This document shows positions 1 through 9,561 of a stretch of 26,522 nt of DNA, piece by piece. The notes under the pieces are model-generated. The model saw only the letters and a list, made by a program, of their open reading frames with translations, did not search any database and was not told where the DNA came from. Position 1 is the first letter of the stretch; every line of letters begins with the position of its first letter. The position numbers were made by a program, and so were the translations under genes. Source of the DNA: Cochliopodium minus (Eukaryota > Discosea > Himatismenida > Cochliopodiidae); the NCBI GenBank assembly GCA_024220525.1, contig JAMYWO010000438.1, forward strand, positions 1 through 26,522. Reading direction: 5' to 3'.

Positions 1-72
1 TCTTTTTTCATATATCTTTCATGGTTTTATATTGGATCAATATTTGTTCATAATTTATAAAAATTTTTTTTT

Positions 73-570
73 TTAATATGTTACTTTTGGTACTACTGAA
101 AAGAAATGTACTGATTTTTTTAAACTCAAAGTTATTTGAGGTCTAGATTGAATGGTGGGTTGTTCATTTTCAGATTTCTTTTCTCTTTGATCAGTAATAC
201 TGTTCTCATTGTTCGAGATTTCAGAATTATCCTCATCCTTCTTGATAGTGAGTTTCAATAAATCATCAACATCTAATGCATTTGTAATTCCTTCAATAAT
301 AGAATTATCATTCTAATATTGAACAAGGAAAAAGAAATAAGTAAGGTTAATAATTAAATATTTGGTTTATAGAGTGATATAAAATTATTTTATACAGTAT
401 AAAATAATTTTATATCAATCTAAAGAATATATGATCCTTTTCAATTATTTTATCCTTGCCTGTTGTTCTCTATTTTTCTTTCTGTTTCTCATAGCCTCCA
501 ATTTTTCTCTCTTCTCTTTGAGAGCCCTGAGACGTTCTTGTTTCTTCAATTCTGATTCACTATCGCTCAT
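73..570 (-). CDS. Lys-rich N-terminal fragment, possibly dynein intermediate chain-like (likely partial)
   Basis: Two exons are visible: 570-460 and 312-73. The ATG at 570-568 opens MSDSESELKKQERLRALKEK and continues as a strongly charged helix to about residue 37. The only way to stay in frame is a GC-AG intron (459-313, donor CAG/GCAAGG). The second exon gives an acidic, low-complexity linker ending SVVPKVTY and TAA (116 residues). A short basic helix after MSD, then a linker with a SVVPK-like segment, resembles the start of dynein intermediate chain, which binds dynactin and NudE; this is inference from pattern. A GT donor just after VVPK (84-83) suggests the frame is really spliced to exons beyond the left edge, so the TAA at 73-75 may be intronic. 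No WD repeats are in the window. The identity is weak; the coding exons themselves are well supported by phase and composition. Confidence 0.5.
313..459 (-). repeat. GC-AG intron containing a near-perfect 26-bp-arm hairpin
   Basis: Inside the intron, 376-395 and 397-416 are exact inverted complements around the single base 396. The pairing extends to 370-395/397-422 with one mismatch (374/418). The arms are almost entirely A/T. Transcribed, the intron would fold into a long hairpin with essentially no loop. The donor is GC rather than GT, in a strong CAG/GCAAGG context, which is the usual compensation in GC-AG introns. Confidence 0.75.
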
Positions 571-760
571 TTTATTGGATCAGTATTTTTAAAATATCCC
601 AATTTTTTTTTATTTATAAATTTTATTTTCAGTGATTCAACATTTCGAGTTCAAATTCAAGAAATCAAATACATTTTTACTTCAATTTGGAAAATTTTTT
701 ATATAGCATTCTTCACATTTTTTAAAACTTTAAAAGTTTAAAAATAGTAACTTTATTTTG

Positions 761-2989
761 CTAAACAGTAATATGGTAAAGTTTTATAATCTCAAACTTG
801 ATATCTCTAGGAATTCTCAATTTAAATAAAGTTTGTTTTCTTTTCAAAGAAAGAAGGAAAACAAAAACTACATTCTTGAAATCAGTAGCAAACATGAAAT
901 GTTTAAGAGGAGACCATTCAAAATTCTGGGAAACTCCCGAAAATAACTTAATTTCAGTTTTAAAGTCATAAAGGTGGGGAGTATGAATTTTTGATTCCTA
1001 TTTTTCGAAATAATTAAAATAAATAAATCTTAAGATTAAAAAAAAAATTTTACTTTTAGAGATAGTTGTCCGTTATTGTTTCTCCCAAATCCATAAAGTT
1101 CTTTTTTCCTTTCTTTTCCATCTAAAAAATAAAATTTCGGATAATTTAAACATAAGAGGAATTTAAATAGTAACATTTATAAACAAAAACGTGATCATCT
1201 CCACTTGAAACGGTAATTACATTGTCAAAAAGGAATTGAGGAGTGAAAACATTCTATAAATAGATTTTAATAATAAAAATAGAGAAATGTTTAATAAATT
1301 AAATTTTACTTCATAGTGACCTAGACCTAATCTAAAAAAAAAACAATTTATTAAAAATTATTTAAAAAGAAAAAAATTTACTGTCCTGCAGTATTTCTCC
1401 CACAACAAAACAAGCTCAATCCGCCATTAGATTCTATTAAAAAATTTTACACTTTTTTTTTTGAAAATAATAATCTTACGAATCAAAAATAGAGAATGGT
1501 AGTATCCTGTTACAATTTTTGACACATTTTTTAAATTTTTGTGTAATGTAGGAATTAATACATTGCTTGAATTTTCAAGTCCTAATTCACCATAGTAATT
1601 TGAACCAAAACAAGTAACATCACCATTGACTTTACAAAATGAGAATGAAAAAAAGATTATTGACAATTTTTAAAGGAATAAAAAGAGGTTTTCTTTAATT
1701 TTACCAGAAATAATAAAGGAATGAGCTCCACCTGTGACTAAACTCTTAATTGTTTTGCTTTTAAAAAGAAGTGCGGGATTTTTTGTTAGTTTGGAGGTCT
1801 TTTCTATTTCTCCCAGACCTATTTGTCCGTACTAAATGAATTTATTATTTACTGAAAAACTTTTAAATTGTTGTTACCTTGTTGGATCCTAAAATTAAGG
1901 TTTTATAATAAATTATTTTTTTAAAAAGTAATTCAAAATGAAAGAGCCGAACCTGCCACCAAAACATCACCTTTTTCTATTTAAAAAAATTAAAGAAGAA
2001 AATTTTTTAAGGATAAAATTATGAACTATACCTTCGTAGAAAATACTATGATTGCCACCGCAAGAAAAGAATTTGATCTTTTTTTTTTTCAATATTTTGG
2101 TAGGTTTATTAATCGATTCTTCATTATTAAAACCTAATTGCCCATATTCATTATAACCCACTGCAAACATTTCTCCCATTTCTAATTTATTTTTTCTTTG
2201 TCAAAAAAAAATGAACAAAATTAATATAATTTTACGTGTTTGATAAATCATGAAAGATCCACCACAAGATACACTCTTCACATTCTTTGAGACCTAAACA
2301 AAAAATAAATAACATTTAATTGAAACTTTGATTTAAATATGGAAACCTTACCAATCTGGGTTGATTTATATTGTGGAAATTCACTAATTGGATAGTTCAA
2401 TTTAATAAACAAAAAGATAAAAATTATGAAAGAATTTTTACATAAACCAAGTCTAAATTTCATCATTAATAACTGTTTGTTTAAAAAATGTATTGATAAT
2501 GTTTTACTGTCCACTCGAATTTTCTCCAAAAGAATAGAGTGAATTTGAACTATTTTTCAAGATTAAATTTATAATTAAGATTTCAATACTTACTCCCTTT
2601 CATCTTGTTGCAAAAAAATAAAAAAAAAAATTTTAATTGTTTTTATTTGACATATGATTTTACCTGATATTAAATAGCTCGAATACATTGATGTATTTAT
2701 GGATGTGACTTTCTTATCAAAAGATAATTTGGTGAATTCACCTTTATCCCCATTATCGCCTTTTTAAAAAATAAATTTATCAAACTAATAATTCTTTATT
2801 TTTGATACCAGTTCCCAATTGTCCAAAATGATTCTAAATGTTATTAATATTATAGTTATGAATTCACTTTAATTTCTAATTACCCATCCACATACAAGAA
2901 TTTCTTCGTTATCTATCAAATATGTTAAAAAATATCAAATAAAGCAATCATTTACCCAATACTAAAATAGTATGAAAACCAAATGGCAT
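761..2989 (-). CDS. RCC1-repeat (beta-propeller) protein, 19 exons
   Basis: Splicing 19 short exons gives about 418 residues with repeated RCC1 signatures: VCGWNHFGQLG, YSFGENSSGQLGL, AVGYNEYGQLGF, a GSNKYGQIGLG block, CFGSNYYGELGLEN, CCGRNTAGQLGLG and YGFGRNNNGQLSL, several followed by a SCGG/TGG..HS..I strand. This is the seven-bladed RCC1 propeller pattern. The family includes the Ran exchange factor and many unrelated scaffolds, so a GEF role cannot be assigned. The start is the ATG at 2989-2987 (MPFGFHTILVL) and the stop is TAG at 763-761. Most introns are about 40-110 nt and several cut the GQ/LG motif at the same place. Three exons are tiny: 2594-2603 (10 nt), 2442-2452 and 1878-1888 (11 nt each). 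After the propeller the last exon adds an unusual basic segment beginning WSPLKHFMFATDF. The gene faces the ArfGAP gene across a shared 311-bp upstream gap. Confidence 0.88.
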
Positions 2990-3300
2990 TTTTTTTTAAT
3001 TATTTTTATATCAGTTCGTGATTTTTTTCTTTTTTCAAATTTTCTCTTTAATTTTTAAAAACAACTCTTTTGATTCTAAAAAAAAAATCTTTTGCCCTCT
3101 CAAAGAATTTCTCAATGAAGATTGAAATTTCAAAATAATCCATTTTCAAGGAAGTCATTTTAATTTTATTCAAAATCTAAACAAATTGTTCACTTGCACT
3201 TTATGATTAAAATAAAAAAAAATTGATTTTCTCCAAAAGAGTAAGACTATCAATTCCCATTTCGCATTTTATTCAATTTTTTATCGATAATTAGATAGAA
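2990..3300. promoter_or_regulatory. Shared upstream region between divergent RCC1 and ArfGAP genes
   Basis: This 311-bp AT-rich gap separates two start codons that point away from each other, so it should hold both promoters. I see only A and T homopolymer runs and no GC-containing motif that stands out. The promoter role is inferred from the divergent layout. Confidence 0.4.
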
Positions 3301-6300
3301 ATGGGAATTAAAGAATTGATATGCAACAATACTATAGATGCAAGAGAAAAATTATACAATATAGAGGAAAGAATGAATGTATTACGATATCATATCTCTA
3401 AAACATTGGATAGTGTAAAAACATACGAAAAAGCATATAAATCATATGTAAAAGCAGAAGAGGATTTGATCAATTGTATCTCCCAATTTGATTCCCTCAT
3501 TTCTGATCACTCAGAAATTATCAATAATGAGAAAGGAAATGTGCCAGTGGAACAGGATAGCACATTGAAAAAGTAAAAAGAGCATTTTTATGTGGATTTA
3601 AAAGAAATACAACCAAGAAATGGATAAATATTATATAAAAGCTAATTAATATCGTTATAATTATATTATGCTTCATATAATCCAAATACAATCTGAAATA
3701 TATTACAATATTTCTTTTATAATTTATTTTTTTATCTTCAAAAATCATATTTCTCACTATTTCAAACAAAATTAACCATCATCCCAAATAAATAGTTTCT
3801 GCAAATTGCTCAAGGCAGTAAATCTATCAAATCAAAATTTGGTTGCAAAAGTTCCAAATATAATTCAAAAACCACTCGAAAAATTAGAATCAGAATTGAG
3901 GGTATAAAAAAAAATTTATAATTCACACTAACCAATTCTTAAATTGCAATTATATGATAATAGGAATCTGGAGAATTGAAGAAAAAGATGATCAAACATA
4001 GGGAAGATTATGATCAATTATTTGAAAAGGGAAAGCTCACAAAAGCTTCTAAATCGAAAATATCCGAATGGCAGACCTCCTCGAACGATTATATCAAGAG
4101 ATTGATAGAATTGAAATTTAAAAAGGAAGTAGAGATAATAGATACTTGGACAAACTGGGTCGTGGTATCGCTCGTACATCATTTTGGCGCTCAAAAAACA
4201 TATAAAAAGTTTCACTCACTTATTCTCAACAGAAAACAAAACTTGCTCCAACAAAGGAAAGACTATGAAACAGAAAAGAATGATGTGAATGAAAATCTCA
4301 TCAATTTGATCACCAACGAGTACCATGACACTTCAGAGAAATTTTGTTTCCAATCTTATTTGTATAGCGGGACCGTTGCAAAGAAAAAAAAGTGGTGGAT
4401 TGTTTCTAATAATCATCTTTATAAGTACAATTCATACAGTGATTATTGTATGGTCAAAGATTACGACTTGGTTCTTTTTTCAATTAAAAAGGTAAAATCT
4501 TTTTTTAAAATACAAAATAAAATATTTCCGTAAACTTCCGAATAAAAAAATTTTGTTATTCAGTTTTATTTAAATTTAAATTATGAGTAAAATTCCGAAT
4601 TATTTAAAACTTGTTTTTATTCAAATTTAAAAAAGTTGTCTGATTCAGAAATTCAACTTTCTTCTCCCTCTTTTGAACAAGGAAAATTGATTTTTAACAC
4701 AAGGTCCAAAGAAGACACGAAGAGGTGGATTTCTGTCGTTTCAGCATCTATTGAAAGATCCTTTGGAACTTCGAACGAGCCTACAACCGCAAGAGGAGAT
4801 ACCAAAAATCCACTAATGATATTAAAGTAATAATTTTAAAAAAATAAATTTTTCAATCATTTTTTTTTTAATCAAATTAACAATATTTTTAATTTTTTAA
4901 TTTTAAAAAACAGAAATATAGAAGGAAACGGTGTTTGTGCAGATTGTGGGGAGGCTGCCCCTTCTTGGGTTTCCATAAATTTGGGTATTTTGGTTTGTAT
5001 TGAGTGTTCAGGAGCTCACAGAAACATCGGTGTACAGTATTCCCAAGTAAGAAGTTTAACACTAGACAAGCTGGAATCACATTTGGTTAAAAGTAAAAAA
5101 TAATGAAAAAGTTATTTAAATTTAAAAATAATTAAATTCAAAAATATCAAAAAAGAATTAAAGGATAAAAATTTTTAAAATTAAAATAAAAATAATTTAT
5201 TTTAAAAAACTTTCTTGAAAGATTTATTTACTTTTTATTTTGTAGGTCTTACTCTTGTTGGTAATAAACTTGCCAATTCAGTTTTCGAACAGTTGATAGT
5301 GAGCCAAAACGCCACAAGATTAACAACTAACTCGGAAAGAGTGGAGAGAGAAACTTTCATTTCTAACAAATACAAAAAGAAACGTTTCTTGGAAGTTTTA
5401 GAGTCTAAAAACAAACTTAATCCTAAACTATACGCTTTATGTTCTAATGTCTTACAATCAGGAGTTCTTCCAACAAAACCAGACATGGTAATAAATTTCA
5501 TTTTAAACTTTATTTAAATTTTATTCATTGTTTAATTGAAATATTTAATCACGAAAATAATTTAAATATAAATTTAATTTCTTTGAAAGATTTAACTTTT
5601 TTATTCACTGAAAAAATTTTTCCTAAATTTGTTCAACTTCTAAATTGAATTTTTCGGCTTTATTTTTTTATTCAAATTTCAATCTTATTATTTTCATTTA
5701 ATTCTTTTTATTTCTTTAAATTTTAATTTAATTTTGAATTTTTAATTTTATTTTCGTTTATTTAATAATTTTATTTATTTTTTAATTCTAGAAAGACTTC
5801 CTTTCATACAAAGCTTGTGGGGCAGATTTGAATTTCACTCCTCAAGGTGAAAGCCCACTCCTCTGCATAGCATCTGCAAAAGCAAACGAAACAATCCTCC
5901 CTTTCATAGAATTTATATACAGAAATGGAGCAGATATAAACATACAAAATGCCGAAGGAAATACTCCAATCCATCTTGCTGTACAAAACGACAATGTAAA
6001 AAAAAAAAAAAATTTTTTTTTAATTTTTTTTATTTTTTTTTAATTCAAATTTCTTCAAAAAAAAAAATAGAAATCATTTATTGAATGGCTTTTCGAAAAG
6101 AATCCAGATACAAACATCAAAAACAAAGAAGGAAAGACTGTCCTCCAATTGGCAGAATCTCTCCAATTAAATGATATAGCAAGTGAGATCCGCAGACATA
6201 TAGAACGTACTCCGATCAAAAAAAAAACCAACGATGTTGTAGAAGTAGAAGAAGACGAAGATTTCGAAATATACACTCCTGAAACCTTCGAGATCATGTC

Positions 6301-6997
6301 TCCTACTCTTGGAGATAGTAAAGGAAATTTTGGGAATATAAATGAGAGCGATTTTCAGATGGTCGAGACTGTCCAGATCATAAGTGAGATTAAAGAAGAT
6401 GTGATGCTTTCTCCTAATTCCAGGTAATTAAATATTTTATACTTATATTTTAAATATTTTTTAAATTTACATTATTCTCGAAATAATTTTTTTAGTTTTT
6501 TAATCAATTAACCCTCAAATTTGACTATAATCTTTCTCTTTTTTTAAAGATACAAAAGAATCACCAAAATAGAAAACAGAAAATCTTTAACACAAGATGA
6601 ATTCACCAAACTTCAAGGAAATTCTTACGTCGACTTAAGATCTCCCTTTCTAAGCACTCCTCCTCAAAATTTTTATGAAGATCCTTCCAACAAAGTAGAG
6701 AATAAAAACAGTTTTCCCTCTCAAGAGTATAACGAAGATGTTAATGATAATCCAATCACCACTCCTCAAACTATCTTTGTCATTGAAAACAATGTACAAA
6801 ATCCTCCTGTCAAAATTGTTAAGATCCCTATTAAGAAGCTCCCCTTCAAATTGGTTCCTAAGAAGTCCCAAGAAAAATTCAATGATCTTCCTCCCATCAA
6901 AAAAACTATGCCCAGAGTTCCTTCTAAACTTAACCTCAACAATTTTCAAGATCTTGGTTTGAAATTAGCCAAAAATCTTCCCAAAAAAAACTATTGA
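3301..6997 (+). CDS. BAR-PH-ArfGAP-ankyrin protein (ACAP/ASAP-like)
   Basis: Nine exons (3301-3572, 3796-3901, 3964-4491, 4636-4826, 4914-5092, 5246-5487, 5792-5995, 6071-6423, 6550-6997) give 840 residues with all phases matching. Residues 1-250 form a long-helical BAR-like region. Residues 255-345 are a PH domain (SYLYSGT, KKWWIV, closing helix with W333). Residues 366-500 are an ArfGAP domain with a textbook zinc finger, C374-x2-C377-x16-C394-x2-C397, followed by [10 protein letters not shown] with the catalytic arginine at R402. Residues 507-620 are ankyrin repeats ([33 protein letters not shown]). The family stimulates GTP hydrolysis on Arf GTPases at curved, phosphoinositide-bearing membranes during recycling and cytoskeletal remodelling. 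The order matches animal ACAP proteins. The last 220 residues are an acidic stretch then a Pro/Lys-rich tail ([15 protein letters not shown]), with no SH3 domain. The key catalytic residues are intact. Confidence 0.93.
5488..5791 (+). other. 304-nt intron of the ArfGAP gene
   Basis: Intron between the end of the ArfGAP domain and the first ankyrin repeat, with GTAATA donor and TTCTAG acceptor. It is T-rich and low in complexity, dominated by ttttaattt-type runs. No open frame, hairpin or motif stands out. Confidence 0.7.
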
Positions 6998-7324
6998 AAA
7001 ATTTTGGAATTGGATCTACTCACTTTTAATATTCTTTCTTTCTATCTCAACCAAAAAAAAAAAAAAATTAATTTTTTTTTTATTATTTTTTTTTTTATTT
7101 TCAATTTTATTTGATTAAAAAATTTAACTTTTTAACAAGTTTCCTTCTTTGATGTGAATCAATTTTTCCTCTCCTAATTATTCTTTTTCATATAATTTGA
7201 TTTTGTTGTTTTCAATTATGGGAATGCAAAGTAAACTTGAAGATCTATTTATCTTCAAAATAAAAAAAAAAGATAAAAAAAATTAAGAGAATTCTGGTCG
7301 TAACAATCCCTTCTATAGATTCAC
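6998..7324. other. Intergenic gap between ArfGAP and nucleotidyltransferase genes
   Basis: 327 bp holding the 3' end of one gene and the promoter of the next, both on the plus strand. It contains long A and T runs around 7050-7100 and a slightly less AT-biased stretch at 7215-7325. No RNA gene or clear promoter element was found. Confidence 0.5.
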
Positions 7325-9256
7325 ATGATCCATTCTTCTAATAATAAAAATAAGATAGAATATATAAAAGGAAACTATGGAAAGATTATCTCTTTGAAAA
7401 GAAACACCAATAACACAAACAGCAATAACAATAATAATAATAATAACAACGATAAATATAATAATATTAAAAATAATACTGATAATAATAACCATAATAT
7501 CGATGAGAATCATCAAAACAACCATCCTCCTCGAGAGAAGAGAATTGTAAAAATAAATAAAGAAAAAAAGAAAGCTCCTCCTGATATAGATGAGCAATTT
7601 GAGAAGATATATCAAGAGATCAAACCCTTTGAAGATGATAATGAGAAAAAACATAAAATTCATTTTAGAATTCAAAATATAGTGGATGGTGTATATAAAG
7701 GTGAAAAAAGCAAACAAAATTACAAAGAAATATTTTTTAAAGAAATTTGTTGGAGAAGAAAACTTTCCAATCGAATTTTATAATATCCTTGTTCAAAAAA
7801 ATTTTGATATTCAACAACATATTTTAAAGTATAATGGATATATTAATTCTTTCTCTCATATATCTTTATAAAATTATTTTTTGTGTTCAAAAATATAAAA
7901 TTAAATTCTATTACAAGAGAAAAAGATCCATAATTAATTCATAATCATAATTCTAAAGTTAAAGACTTATAATTTTTAAAGTACTCACAAATATCCCTAT
8001 TATTTTTTTTCTTCAAAGATGCCGTTCTACATATTTTTGGATCTTCTGTCAATCAATTTAATCTTAGAAATTCAGATTTAGATATGGTGTTGATCTTACC
8101 TAAGGAATATAATTCGATCCCTCATTCTGAAATCGTTCAAACTCTTGCAGATAAATTCACAGAACTCAATTATGAAGGTGTGATATGTTATCCCCAAGCA
8201 AGGGTACCAATAGTGAAATTTGTAGATAATGATACGTAAAAAAAAAAAAAAAAATTTTTTTGATATAATTTTCCATTTCTATTTCTTATTTCCACATATA
8301 TAATTTATATTTTGGAAAATAAGGGTATAAAATTAAAAATATCTCCATATTATTCTCATGAAGTAATATATTTCTCACATTTCTCATATATCCTTTAACT
8401 TTCAATGATTTTATAAAAAGATAAAAAAAATTAATAAAATAATCAATTAAAAATTCTTTTTAAAATTTTTTGATTAATTTCTTTTTCAAAATACAGCAAG
8501 ATTGATGTTGATATTTGTATAGATAATAAATTGGCTATTGCCTCATCACATCTTCTTGCGACATACTCCAAAATTGACGAAAGGGTCATCAAACTGTCTC
8601 ACATGGTGAAACATTGGGCGAAAAAAAGGTATAAAAAAAAAAAAGAAAAAGAATAAATATTTAAATCAAGTTTTATCGAAATTTACCTTTGACATTTTAA
8701 AAAGTTTTAAAATTATTTCATTTTTAAACAAATTTTGTTTTAAAATAGAAACATAAACAGCCCATTTCGAGGCACACTAGGATCTTATGGATATGTTTTG
8801 ATGGTGATCAGCTTTTTGCAACAAACAACACCACCTATCTTGCCTGTCCTCCAACAAAGGACTTCAAATACTGAAGAAAATTTGATCGATGGAAATGACT
8901 GTTCTTACGACAAATCATTTGAAAATTTTCAAGTTCTCAACAAAGAGACTGTAGGAAACCTCCTCTTCCAATTTTTCGAGTACTTCTTCCGCTTCGATTA
9001 CTACACCAACGCCATTTCCATCCGGTTAGGAAAAAACGTTCGCAAAATCGATCAAAAGTGGAACAAGAACCAATTTAAACGTGACTTTTTCTTTTTGGTC
9101 ATTGAGGATCCTTTCAACACTGGTTCCAGTGTTGGTTCCAATATTTATCTGCAGGGTTTCCAGAAGATTGTTCATGAGCTTCAGCGTGCTATGGAGCTTT
9201 TGCATCAAAATAAGGGTCTTGATAGCGTTGTTTCTTCTGAGTTCAATGAGTTTTAG
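7325..9256 (+). CDS. Non-canonical poly(A)/poly(U) polymerase (terminal nucleotidyltransferase)
   Basis: Four exons (7325-7700, 8019-8235, 8497-8628, 8749-9256) give 410 residues. Residues 28-67 are asparagine-rich low complexity. The nucleotidyltransferase core follows: HIFGSS (G133-S135), NSDLDMVL with metal-binding D145 and D147, and KIDVDIC with the third acidic residue at D203. Then come LLATYSKIDERV and VKHWAKKR, and the nucleotide-recognition/PAP-associated part: GTLGSYGYVLMVISFLQ, PPILPVLQ, FFEYFFRFDYY, ISIR and IEDPFNTG. This is the order seen in Cid1, GLD-2 and TUTase enzymes, which add A or U tails to RNA 3' ends and so control turnover, silencing or translation. There is no RNA-recognition motif, so target choice would need a partner or the N-terminus. 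A versus U preference cannot be read reliably here. The first exon ends phase 1 at YK, giving YKDAVLHIFGSS across the splice. Confidence 0.93.
7701..8018 (+). other. 318-nt intron of the nucleotidyltransferase gene
   Basis: GTGAAA donor and TTCAAAG acceptor; splicing it restores the family motif preceding FGSS. It holds an open frame that reads on to 7871 in a different phase from the flanking exons and resembles nothing I recognise. The downstream half is plain AT-rich sequence. Confidence 0.65.
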
Positions 9257-9561
9257 ATCTCCAAAAGAAAAAAAAAGAGTTTTAAAAAAAAATTATTTTT
9301 TTTAAATTTTTTTTTTATAATGTAAAAACAAAAAAAAATTTAACTATTATTATTATACAAGTGTCTTAAAACACAAAAAAAAAAACACTTTTTTTTTTCT
9401 TTTTTGCTCTTCATAAAACGCTCTGTTATGACATCAACGTTTCTTGCTTTGAACTTTTTTTTTGTTTCTTCTTTAATTAAACAAACCATTTGAGAAAAAT
9501 TTTCTTTCTTTTCTTTAATTACAACTCAATATTCTTTTGAGATAACTCTAAAAAAAAAAAA
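9257..9561. other. Intergenic gap after nucleotidyltransferase gene
   Basis: 305 bp. Most is A and T homopolymer. A slightly less AT-rich patch at about 9405-9455 (gctcttcataaaacgctctg and following) stands out, but I found no paired stem, snoRNA boxes or open frame to support a gene. Confidence 0.45.

Noticed and set aside
7313-7717. 134-residue minus-strand hydrophobic frame opposite the nucleotidyltransferase N-terminus
   Set aside because: It is the antisense of asparagine and lysine codons (Ile/Leu/Phe-rich shadow) and has no independent support.
9405-9455. Possible snoRNA or tRNA in a slightly GC-richer patch
   Set aside because: No C/D boxes, H/ACA motif, cloverleaf or terminal stem could be drawn.
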